Shown: piece by piece, positions 44,567-52,813 of the stretch
Numbering within the stretch: position 1 is the first letter of the stretch
Layout: the number at the start of each line of letters is the position of its first letter
From: AP-15 sp963700185
GTDB lineage: Bacteria; Pseudomonadota; Alphaproteobacteria; ATCC43930; CGMCC-115725
Length of the DNA: 64,000 nucleotides
NCBI GenBank assembly: GCA_963700185.1
Contig: CAVOWP010000042.1
Coordinates: forward strand, 204,577-268,576
Reading direction: 5' to 3'
Program-made: the position numbers and the translations under genes
The notes under the pieces: generated by a model
Databases searched by the model: none
Told to the model about the DNA's origin: nothing
The model's input: the letters and a program-made list of their open reading frames with translations, nothing else

Positions 44567-44662
44567 GAAAACTCTACCCTCCCTCCAACCCTGAGGATAG
44601 ATTGGCTTCCAACCCGCTCTTGGCTCTGCCGACCTTCATTCTTCTCGGCGGTAGGAGGAAAA

Positions 44663-45214
44663 ATGGCCCAGTACCGCGATATTACGCCTGCGGAGATGAC
44701 GCCTGCCCAGCGTCGGGTTCACGATTTGATTGTCTCTGGGCGGCGTGGCCGGTTCGGCGGGCCGTTCTAATTATTGATCCGCGCTCCTAAAATCTGTGAG
44801 CACGCGGCAAAGCTCGGTGAGCATTTACGCTGGGGAACCTCGCTGCCGGACCGACTTTCCGAGCTTGCGATTATCACCACCGCACAGTTCTGGCGCGCGC
44901 AGTACGAGTGGTACGCGCACGCGCCTCTCGCCGAGAAGGCCGGTGTCCCTGTTGCGGCGGTCGAAGCCATCCGCCGCGGCGACACGCCAAATTTCGAACA
45001 GAAGGACGAAGCGCTCGTCTACAGGGTCTGCAGCGAATTGTTCAAAACTCGGCGCCTTGCCGACGCGACCTTCAACGAGGCGGTCGCGACACTGGGCGAA
45101 ACCGGCTTGACCGAGGTCATCGCGATCATCGACTATTACACGCTGATCGGGAATACCCTCAACGTTTTCCAAGTCGCGGTACCCGAGGGGGCAACTCCGC
45201 CGTTTCCCGAATAA
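44663..45214 (+). pseudogene. Carboxymuconolactone decarboxylase-like gene with in-frame stop
   Basis: The ATG at 44663 follows TAGGAGGAA. After 35 codons ending in GRFGGPF a TAA (44768-44770) interrupts the frame, and the same frame continues with LLIRAPKICEHAAKLGEHLR and the rest of the CMD/AhpD-like helical fold (ELAIITTAQFWRAQYEWYAH). Homologues have Gln (CAA) at this spot, so a single C-to-T change explains it. A TTG at 44774 could restart translation, giving a 146-residue product lacking the first helix. The usual catalytic Cys-x-x-Cys of AhpD is absent. Confidence 0.75.
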
Positions 45215-45229
45215 CGGTTCTGCCTGCGC

Positions 45230-47098
45230 TCAGGCCGCTTGCGGCAAGCCGCGTTCGAGTAAGGTGGCGAGACGGCGGGCGAAAGCCGGAGGATCCGGAA
45301 GCTGCTCGCCCTCGACGATGCGCGCCTGGTCCAACATCAGCCACGCGAACTCGGATAGTTGGTCGGAGGCGCCCGGTTCGCCGACGCTCGCCGCCAGTCG
45401 CTCAATCAGCTTGTGCCGCGGATTAAGCTCGAGGATGCGTCGGGAGGCGGTATCGAGCTGCCGATGCTGCTTCAACAGCCGCTCCAGGTGCATGTCCATG
45501 TCGCCCTCGTCGGCCACGAGGCATACGGCACTGTCAGTGAGGCGCTCGGAACTGCGTACATCCTTGACCGCCTCGCCGAGCGCCAGCTTGAAAATGGCAA
45601 TCAAGCTGGCAAGTTTCGCCGGGGGCTCGGGACGCTTCTCCTCGGGGACTTCGGATAGTGGTATCTTGTCGAGATCCGCGCCGCCGCGGGTCGCCGATTT
45701 GAATGGTTTCTCTTTGTATCGACCGATTGACGGCACCCAGAATTCGTCGATCGGGTCGGTCAGCAGCAGCACCTCGATCCCGCGTGCCCGAAAACCCTCG
45801 AGTTGCGGACTTTTCTTGATAACGTCGAGGTTGTCGCCGTGGATCGTATAGATGGCGTCCTGGCCGGGTTTCATCGCTGCGATGTAATCGTCGAGTGAAA
45901 CCAGTTCGTCCCGGGTTGTCGAACAGAACCGAGCAAGGCCTAGCAGCTCGTCGCGGTGATCGCGATCCTCGTAGAGACCTTCCTTGAGCACGGCCCCGAA
46001 ATTATCCCAGAATTTGGCGTATTCGTCGGCCGCCTCGCCGGCCTTTTTCGCGAGCTCGCTCAAAATTCTCCTGGTCAATTGCTGGCGAATTCGCGCGACC
46101 ATCGGGTTGGATTGCAGCATCTCCCGGCTGATGTTGAGCGGCAGGTCCTCGCTGTCGACAATGCCGCGCAGGAACCGCAGGTAGGCCGGCAAGAGGTCCG
46201 TCGCCTCGTCGGTAATGAACACCCGCCTGACATAAAGCTTGACTCGGCTTTTCCGCTCCGGGTCGAATAAATCGAACGGTTTGGTCGACGGTACGAACAG
46301 AAGGCTCGTGTATTCGAGAACACCCTCTGCCTTGTTGTGCAAAGTCAGCCACGGGTCGTCAAAGCTGTGGCCGACGTGATGATAGAATTCCTTGTATTGT
46401 TCGGCGGTGATTTCCGACCGAGGACGGGTCCACAAGGCGGAGGCGGTATTGATCGTCTCTTCGTTGCCGCCCTCGTTGAGGATGATCGGCAATCCGATAT
46501 GGTCCGAATAGGTCTTGACGATCCGCCGCAGCCTTGCCGGGTCGAGATACTCATCCTCGCCCTCGCGCAAATGCACGATGATCTTGGCGCCTCGTGCGGC
46601 ATCGGGGAGCGGCTCGACGGTGAACTCGCCCCTGCCGTCCGACACCCAGCGCCAACCTTGGCTTTCGCTCGCCTTGCGGCTCAGGACCTCGACTTTTTCG
46701 GCGACCATGAAAGCCGAATAGAAGCCTACCCCGAATTGTCCGATAAGGCTCATGTCCTTGCGCGCGTCGCCCGATAGCTGGTTCACAAAAGCGGCGGTGC
46801 CGGAGCGGGCGATCGTGCCGAGGTTGTCGATCAGCTCCTCCCGGTTCATGCCGATGCCGTTATCGGCGATCGTCAGGGTGCGGGCGGGTTTATCGGGGGT
46901 AAGCGTGACGCGGTATTCGGTATCGCCTTCGGCCAGAGCCGACTCGGTCAGCGCGGCGTAACGCAGCCGGTCGCAAGCATCGGAAGCGTTAGAGATCAGC
47001 TCGCGTAAGAAAATCTCTTTCTCGCTATAGAGCGAGTGCGCGACGATTTCGAGCAGGCGGCTAACTTCCGCCTGGAAGCTTCTTGTTTCCTGGGTCAT
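45230..47098 (-). CDS. htpG: Chaperone HtpG (Hsp90)
   Basis: A 622-residue ATP-dependent chaperone of the cytosol. The N-terminal ATPase domain has IFLRELISNASDACDRLRY (shown in part), IADNGIGMNREEL and GQFGVGFYSAFMV. The middle domain contains the SLDDYIAAMKPGQDAIYTI-type segment, and the C-terminal dimerisation domain ends in LLERGLPQAA. The length is normal. It follows the HerA-like gene by 88 bases; a heat-shock-type promoter candidate lies in that gap. Confidence 0.97.
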   Translation of the reverse strand: MTQETRSFQAEVSRLLEIVAHSLYSEKEIFLRELISNASDACDRLRYAALTESALAEGDTEYRVTLTPDKPARTLTIADNGIGMNREELIDNLGTIARSGTAAFVNQLSGDARKDMSLIGQFGVGFYSAFMVAEKVEVLSRKASESQGWRWVSDGRGEFTVEPLPDAARGAKIIVHLREGEDEYLDPARLRRIVKTYSDHIGLPIILNEGGNEETINTASALWTRPRSEITAEQYKEFYHHVGHSFDDPWLTLHNKAEGVLEYTSLLFVPSTKPFDLFDPERKSRVKLYVRRVFITDEATDLLPAYLRFLRGIVDSEDLPLNISREMLQSNPMVARIRQQLTRRILSELAKKAGEAADEYAKFWDNFGAVLKEGLYEDRDHRDELLGLARFCSTTRDELVSLDDYIAAMKPGQDAIYTIHGDNLDVIKKSPQLEGFRARGIEVLLLTDPIDEFWVPSIGRYKEKPFKSATRGGADLDKIPLSEVPEEKRPEPPAKLASLIAIFKLALGEAVKDVRSSERLTDSAVCLVADEGDMDMHLERLLKQHRQLDTASRRILELNPRHKLIERLAASVGEPGASDQLSEFAWLMLDQARIVEGEQLPDPPAFARRLATLLERGLPQAA

Positions 47099-47132
47099 CG
47101 CTGCCGTCGAGGTTGCCGGGAACGCGCCGAGG

Positions 47133-47161
47133 ATATGTGGCGAAATTCTTTGCTCTACAAG
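47133..47161 (-). promoter_or_regulatory. Heat-shock (sigma-32)-type promoter candidate for htpG
   Basis: On the minus strand CTTGTA (47161-47156), 17 bases, ACATAT (47138-47133). Alphaproteobacterial heat-shock promoters have CTTG at -35 and a C-rich ATAT-like -10, so this is a fair match. It lies 35-63 bases before the start codon. Confidence 0.4.
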
Positions 47162-47186
47162 ACCGTCAGCAAGGTGATGAGTCCAG

Positions 47187-48794
47187 CTATCGCATGCCGC
47201 GCCGCCAACGCTCGACCGTGCGCTCTACAACCGAGCCGTCTACCTCCTTCGACCATCCACTCGCGAAGCATGCGGTGGCGCTCTCCGGCCGGCACTCGTC
47301 GGGCGGAGGTGTAAAACATACCCGCATCGGCATCGACACGCCCTCACCGACCGCGATCGCCTCCCCGTTGCGCAGGGCCGGCAAGAAGTTCATCAGACCA
47401 TGCGAGGCTTCGGGAAGAGCGCGTCGGACGATCTCCTGATCCTCCTGAGCGGTCATCCGAAAGGCGAAGATGGTATTGCATTCCGAGAGCAGACCGGGGG
47501 CCAGATCAGACGGCCGCTGAGTGACTACGCATAAGGACACCCCGTATTTCCGGCCCTCCTTTGCGATCCGGAACAGCGCGCGTTTCGCCGCCTCGAAACC
47601 CAGCTGCTTATCACGCGAGGCATAACGGTGAGCCTCTTCGCAAACGATCGTCAGCGGAACCGGCGTTTCGTTCCAGACTGCGAAGTCAAAGGTGAGCCGA
47701 CAGAGCACGGAGACGACCACATTGACCACCTCCGATGGGATGCCGGAAAGGTCGAGGATAGTAACCGGCTGGCCGGCTACCGGGATTCGAAAAAGCTGGC
47801 CAAGAATTTCAGTAAGTTCGTCACGCAACGTCAATCGACTGCCAAACACGAATCCGTAACGAGCATCATTCTGAAGGGCGAGGATCCTTGCCTTGACGGT
47901 TTGATAGGAGGGAATGCCGTCGGGCCGGTTGAGACTGCCCATCGCTATGTCTAATGCACGAAGCACGTCCGACATACGATAGGGAGCCGGGGTGTCCACT
48001 GTTCCGAATTTGTCCAGGCCGGCCTTGGTGGAATAAGAATGCTTAGCAGCCAGTATTGCTTCTCCAAGTACTTTAGTTTGTTCAGCGTTGCGATCTGGCC
48101 CGATTACGATTTCTGTTAATTCTTCAAAATTGAATAACCAATACGGTAGATGTAAGCCATCTCCTGGGCTGAGTACTATGGCACGATCGCCAAAGGCTCG
48201 AGCGTATTCATTATGGGGATCCAGCAATACGACATGAGCGTTCGGGCTTTGATCGATGACCGCCCTGAGGATGGTTGCAAGCCCACAGGATTTTCCCGAT
48301 CCAGTGGTGCCGACAATGCCGAAATGCTTGCCGAACAGCTCATCGACCAGGATATAGGCCGGTACCGCGCCATTCTGGTGAATTGTGCCGACCGGGGTCA
48401 CAACCACCTTGGGGCGGGCATAAACCTGGGCGACATCCTGTGCCGAGGCGAGATAGACCGGCTCGTCCAGCGCCGGATAGGCGGAGAGTCCGCGCTGAAA
48501 GTCGGCGACAGCGTCGGTATCTCGAATCTCGCCGACAAGCTCGAGCTCGACGAGCCTCAGATCCTTATCGGAAGCCTCCAAGCTCGGCAGCGGTACCCTG
48601 AGGCCCGTCACCATGCCGTAAGCGATCGAGACGCGCGTCCGCATCTTGACCAGGGTACCCATCTCGAGTGGCAGATCGCGATCTGAGGCTGCGCCATGCG
48701 ATCTTTCGAGTAATGCGACCGCTTGACAGGCCGACACCGCAATAACGCGCCCTAAATGCAGGGCATCACATAGCGCGGGAGTGCAGCCGTCCAT
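47187..48794 (-). CDS. HerA-like ATPase (DUF87 type)
   Basis: A 535-residue FtsK/HerA-type ATPase. The N-terminal HAS-barrel region (LGRVIAVSACQAVALLE) precedes Walker A GTTGSGKS (162-169); Walker B is LTIVCEEAHRY. EGRKYGVSLCVVTQRPSDLA is typical of HerA. M at 48794 is chosen; the frame opens earlier but would overlap the sensor kinase gene. No NurA nuclease is seen nearby, so a DNA-end-resection pair is not supported. Its partner is unknown. Confidence 0.85.
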   Translation of the reverse strand: MDGCTPALCDALHLGRVIAVSACQAVALLERSHGAASDRDLPLEMGTLVKMRTRVSIAYGMVTGLRVPLPSLEASDKDLRLVELELVGEIRDTDAVADFQRGLSAYPALDEPVYLASAQDVAQVYARPKVVVTPVGTIHQNGAVPAYILVDELFGKHFGIVGTTGSGKSCGLATILRAVIDQSPNAHVVLLDPHNEYARAFGDRAIVLSPGDGLHLPYWLFNFEELTEIVIGPDRNAEQTKVLGEAILAAKHSYSTKAGLDKFGTVDTPAPYRMSDVLRALDIAMGSLNRPDGIPSYQTVKARILALQNDARYGFVFGSRLTLRDELTEILGQLFRIPVAGQPVTILDLSGIPSEVVNVVVSVLCRLTFDFAVWNETPVPLTIVCEEAHRYASRDKQLGFEAAKRALFRIAKEGRKYGVSLCVVTQRPSDLAPGLLSECNTIFAFRMTAQEDQEIVRRALPEASHGLMNFLPALRNGEAIAVGEGVSMPMRVCFTPPPDECRPESATACFASGWSKEVDGSVVERTVERWRRGMR

Positions 48795-48867
48795 GCTTGC
48801 AAACCTGCTAAGGTTGGTATCGGGGATGGCCTTGTCCTCGTTCAGCTGGTGGGAGAGCCGTCGGTAT

Positions 48868-49729
48868 TTACGCGCCGGCAGAGGCTGCAGCACTTCGCAC
48901 TCGGTCGCCGGGCAGCCGAAGTCTCGCGGTCGTCCCCGCACCGGGTTGGCTGGTCAGAACCAGCTCGCCACCGTGTAGTTCGATCAAGGCCTTCGCGATT
49001 GGCAATCCGAGACCGGTACCCTCGTGTTCGCGGGTCAGGTGATCTGCGACTTGCTCGAAGGGTTGGAAAATTCTTTCGATCTGCTCGGGGGGGATGCCGA
49101 TCCCCGTATCTCTGATCGAGAGCACCAGATCTCCGCTCTTGTGGAGCACTGAGTCGACCTGAATACGACCTCGCGGTTCTGTGAACTTAACGGAATTGGA
49201 TAACAGATTTAGCGTTACTTGCTTAAATTTAGTCGAATCGACATAAATCATGGTCGACGGCTTTTGGATATCGCAATCAATTTCTATAGATTTCCGTTGG
49301 GCAATCGGGCTTATCGTGTTGATCGAGGACTTGAGTAGCCCGCCAATCGCAACAAATTCCTCCTGAAGCAGCGACATGACCCGCTTCAATTCGCGCGAGA
49401 TCGAGAATGCCGTTGATGATATCAAGTAGGATTGTGCCTGCATCATGAATATATCCGGCATATTCTGGATAGTTCTCCCGCATCCGGATTTGATCAAGCT
49501 TGATGACTTCCGAAAAGCCGATAATCGCGTTGAGTGGGGTGCGCAGCTCATGGGCCATATTAGCAAGGAAGTTGCTTTTGGCGTGGTCGGCTGCCTTCGC
49601 CTTCAACATCGCCTCATGTGCAACAGAGGCGGCCTTTTCGGCCTGCTGTTTCGCCTCCAGGAGGGCGAGGCTGGAGTAGCGGTGTTCCGCCAAGTTCCCC
49701 AGTCGGGAACAGTAGCTCTCAAGCAGCAT
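48868..49729 (-). pseudogene. Sensor histidine kinase with one-base frameshift
   Basis: The 5' part starts at ATG 49729 after CAGGGAGA. It has a helical linker (ALLEAKQQAEKAASVAHEAM) and a HisKA domain with H60 in NMAHELRTPLNAIIGFSEV, ending at ILDLARIEAGHVA. The remainder is in another frame: LQEEFVAIGGLLKSSIN, then the HATPase boxes LNLLSNSVKFTEP, DTGIGIPPEQ and GTGLGLPIAKALIELHGG. Removing one base near 49365-49373 joins them. There is no membrane segment or sensory domain, so it was a small soluble kinase. Confidence 0.8.
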
Positions 49730-49925
49730 CCCATCGTCTCCCTGGAGAGCTCTCACTCCGCCGCAAAATTCTGTCGTAATATGCAGAGTTGAGCAGAGTC
49801 TCCCTAACCGGCGGTTAATCGGGGCCCGCGGAAGCTTAGTCGAACCCTCATGCGCAGCATCGCACCCCCGATTTTGGTCGGTTTGCCCTTGCCCTGGCGG
49901 CGGTTCCACCCGATACCTTTAGGGC

Positions 49926-52421
49926 ATGGCCATGTTCCGACCCGCTCCGCGGCTCGTCGCGGTCCTTGGGCCGACCAATACCGGCAAGACCCATCTTGCC
50001 ATCGAGCGAATGCTCGGCCATCGCAGCGGCATGATCGGGTTCCCGCTGCGGCTGCTCGCCCGCGAGAATTACGACCGGATCGTCAAGCTGAGGGGTGCCC
50101 GTTCGGTTGCGCTGATCACCGGCGAAGAGAAGATACTACCGACTAACCCGTCGTATTTTGTCTGCACCGTCGAATCGATGCCGCTCGATCGGCAGGTCGA
50201 TTTTCTTGCGGTGGATGAAATCCAGCTGTGCGCCGATCCCGAGCGCGGCCATGTCTTTACCGCGCGGCTCTTGCATGCCCGAGGGATGCAAGAAACGATG
50301 TTCCTCGGCGCCGCCACGATAAAGCCGCTGATGCGGCGGCTGGTTCCCGAGGTCGAGTATGTGCGCCGGCCACGCTTCTCGACACTGTCCTATACGGGCT
50401 ACAAAAAGGTGACGCGGTTGCCGCCGCGCAGCGCGGTCGTCGCCTTCGCCATTGCGGACGTGTTCTCTCTTGCCGAGCTGATCCGCCGGCAGCGGGGGGG
50501 CACTGCGGTCGTTCTCGGTGCGCTGAGCCCGCGAGCGCGCAACGCGCAGGTCGGGATGTTCCAAGCCGGGGAGGTTGACTATCTCGTCGCGACTGATGCG
50601 ATCGGCATGGGTCTCAACATGGATCTCGACCATGTCGCCTTCGCCCGGATCGGCAAATTCGACGGGCGCGGCCCGCGGCGGCTGACCGCGGCCGAGATTG
50701 CTCAGATCGCCGGCCGCGCCGGGCGGCACATGAATGACGGCACCTTCGGCACTACCGCCGAACAGGGGACGCTCGACGCGGAAATCGTCGAAGCGATCGA
50801 AACGCACAGCTTTGAGCCTCTCACTCGACTGAATTGGCGCAACAACCGGCTGCAATTCGGATCGATTGCGGCGCTGTTGAAGAGCCTCGACGAACGGCCC
50901 TCGGTACCTGGTCTCGTACAGGCCCGCGAAGCGGACGACCACCGGGCCTTGCATGCCCTCGCGCGCAACCCGGATATCGGCGCACTAGCCACTCATCCAG
51001 GTGCAGTCCGGCTGCTTTGGGAGGTCTGCCAGATCCCCGATTTTCGCAAGGTCATGAGCGAGAGCCATACTCGGCTGCTCGCCCATTGCTTCCTTCACCT
51101 CGCCGGACCGGAGGAGCGGCTTCCCATCGCTTGGGTTGCCGGGCAAATGGCGAGCCTCGAAAGTGTGGACGGCGACATCGACACTTTGATGGCCCGCATC
51201 GCGCACATCCGCACCTGGACCTACATCACCCATCGCGGCGACTGGGTGGAGGATTCAGCGGAGTGGCAGGAGCGCGCCCGCGGCATCGAAGATCGGCTTT
51301 CGGACGCGCTGCACGAGAGCATCACTCAGCGCTTTGTCGACCGGCGATCGGCATTCCTGGTCCGCCAGTTGGCTTCCGAGGGAGAGCTGATCGCCGCGGT
51401 GTCCAAGGCAGGTGAGGTTCTCGTCGAGGGCGCTTATGTAGGCCGCATCGACGGTTTGCGCTTTGTTCCCGATTCGGTCGATGGTGTCGAGATGCGGATG
51501 CTGATCGCGGCCGCCAGCCGCGTTCTCCGCGGCGAGATCGCCGCCCGCACACGGCTTCTAGCCGCGGATGCCGACGAAGCCTTCGCAATCGGCACCGACG
51601 GGGAGCTGCGTTGGCGCGGCGCAGTGGTCGGGCGAATGGTGGCCGGAGAGAAGCTGGTGGCGCCGAGGGCGGAACCGCTTGCCGCCAACTTCCTCGAGGG
51701 GGAGGGCCGCGAAAAGGTGCGCCGGCGCCTTCAGGAGTTTCTGCGCAACGACATCGAGTGCCGGCTTGCGTCGCTCTTTGCCGCGCAAAAATTGCTGCTG
51801 GGTGGTGTTGGGCGAGGGCTTGTCTATCAGCTCGTCGACGCGCTCGGATGCCTGCCCGTGACCGACGTTGCGGGCCAAGTCGCCGCGCTGGCACCAGCGG
51901 ACAGAAAGGCGCTGAGTCGGCTTGGCCTTCGCTTTGGCACCGAAAGCATTTATTTCGAGCCGCTTTTGCGCACTGATCCGATGCGCTTTCAGGCGTTGCT
52001 CTGGGGGGTATGGCAAGGCCGACCGACGCCGAGATTGCCGTCGGCGCGTCGTCTTGCCAAGCCGATCGAAGTCGATCCGGCGCTGCCGCTTTCATTTTAT
52101 GCAGCTATCGGGCTGCGCATATTGGACGGGATCGCGCTGCGCCCCGATCGATTGGAACGGCTGGCCGCCGCGGCTAGGCGGTTGGCGCGCCGCGGACCCT
52201 TCACGCCGGAGCCGGAGCTCGCAGCGATAGCCGGTGTCGAACAATCGAAACTGCGTGGGCTGGTCGCGACCCTCGGCTATCGTGCTGTAATCTGTGACGG
52301 CAAAGAGACTTTTGTTGCCAGGTCGCAGCGCCAGCGAGATGCCAAAAGGACCGGCCGCCGGCGTGGACCGGTTGGAGACGGTCACCCGTTTGCCAAGCTG
52401 CGGGAGCTGAAGCTCGCGTGA
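49926..52421 (+). CDS. SUV3-type RNA/DNA helicase
   Basis: An 831-residue superfamily 2 helicase, the alphaproteobacterial relative of mitochondrial SUV3. Walker A GPTNTGKT (15-22), ITGEEKILP, VESMPLDRQVDFLAVDEIQL with the DEIQ box, FLGAATIKPLMRRL, and the C-terminal helicase half with VATDAIGMGLNMDLDHVAF and QIAGRAGRHMNDG. The last 350 residues are an alphaproteobacterial extension. It likely helps RNA unwinding or turnover. The S4 gene overlaps it by four bases. Confidence 0.9.
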   Translation: MAMFRPAPRLVAVLGPTNTGKTHLAIERMLGHRSGMIGFPLRLLARENYDRIVKLRGARSVALITGEEKILPTNPSYFVCTVESMPLDRQVDFLAVDEIQLCADPERGHVFTARLLHARGMQETMFLGAATIKPLMRRLVPEVEYVRRPRFSTLSYTGYKKVTRLPPRSAVVAFAIADVFSLAELIRRQRGGTAVVLGALSPRARNAQVGMFQAGEVDYLVATDAIGMGLNMDLDHVAFARIGKFDGRGPRRLTAAEIAQIAGRAGRHMNDGTFGTTAEQGTLDAEIVEAIETHSFEPLTRLNWRNNRLQFGSIAALLKSLDERPSVPGLVQAREADDHRALHALARNPDIGALATHPGAVRLLWEVCQIPDFRKVMSESHTRLLAHCFLHLAGPEERLPIAWVAGQMASLESVDGDIDTLMARIAHIRTWTYITHRGDWVEDSAEWQERARGIEDRLSDALHESITQRFVDRRSAFLVRQLASEGELIAAVSKAGEVLVEGAYVGRIDGLRFVPDSVDGVEMRMLIAAASRVLRGEIAARTRLLAADADEAFAIGTDGELRWRGAVVGRMVAGEKLVAPRAEPLAANFLEGEGREKVRRRLQEFLRNDIECRLASLFAAQKLLLGGVGRGLVYQLVDALGCLPVTDVAGQVAALAPADRKALSRLGLRFGTESIYFEPLLRTDPMRFQALLWGVWQGRPTPRLPSARRLAKPIEVDPALPLSFYAAIGLRILDGIALRPDRLERLAAAARRLARRGPFTPEPELAAIAGVEQSKLRGLVATLGYRAVICDGKETFVARSQRQRDAKRTGRRRGPVGDGHPFAKLRELKLA

Positions 52422-52813
52422 AGAGTGACCGCGGGATATCCGCGGCGGAAAGCCGGCGGCTGGATCAGTGGCTGTGGTTCGCCCGCTTGGTCAAGAGCCG
52501 CTCCCTCGCCGCGCGCCTCTGCACCGCAGGGGCAATCACGGTCAACGAGGTTACGATAAGAAAGGCCAATCACATCGTTAGGATTGGCGACACAATTGCC
52601 GTGCCGCAGGGCGTTTTCCGCCGAAGTGTGCAGCTGCTCGGCCTGGGCGGGCGCCGCGGGCCCGCCGCCGAAGCGCGGCATTTGTATGAGGAAATCGCTG
52701 CTCCGGTTCATCGGTCAGAGCTGACTCCCGCTTGGACGCCACTGCTCGCGGAGGAGGACGGCGCTGTGACCCGCAGTATGAGGAATCTTTCAGGCAAACA
52801 ATCCCGCTATTGA
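52418..52813 (+). CDS. S4-domain RNA-binding protein (Hsp15-like)
   Basis: A 131-residue protein whose GTG start overlaps the helicase stop (GTGA). The S4 domain at residues 10-60 reads RRLDQWLWFARLVKSRSLAA, then AGAITVNEVTIRKANHIVRI. Hsp15 relatives bind 50S subunits with stuck peptidyl-tRNA after heat shock. The pairing with an RNA helicase fits an RNA-handling role. The end overlaps the TadG-like gene on the other strand by 7 bases. Confidence 0.9.
   Translation: MKSDRGISAAESRRLDQWLWFARLVKSRSLAARLCTAGAITVNEVTIRKANHIVRIGDTIAVPQGVFRRSVQLLGLGGRRGPAAEARHLYEEIAAPVHRSELTPAWTPLLAEEDGAVTRSMRNLSGKQSRY

Noticed and set aside
47187..48794. HerA-NurA type defence or DNA repair island
   Set aside because: Only the HerA-like ATPase is present; neighbours are htpG and a broken kinase, with no nuclease or Sir2 partner.
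49850..50146. Arg-rich frame at the start of the helicase gene
   Set aside because: Shifted frame of the SUV3-like helicase, which has intact motifs from its first residues.
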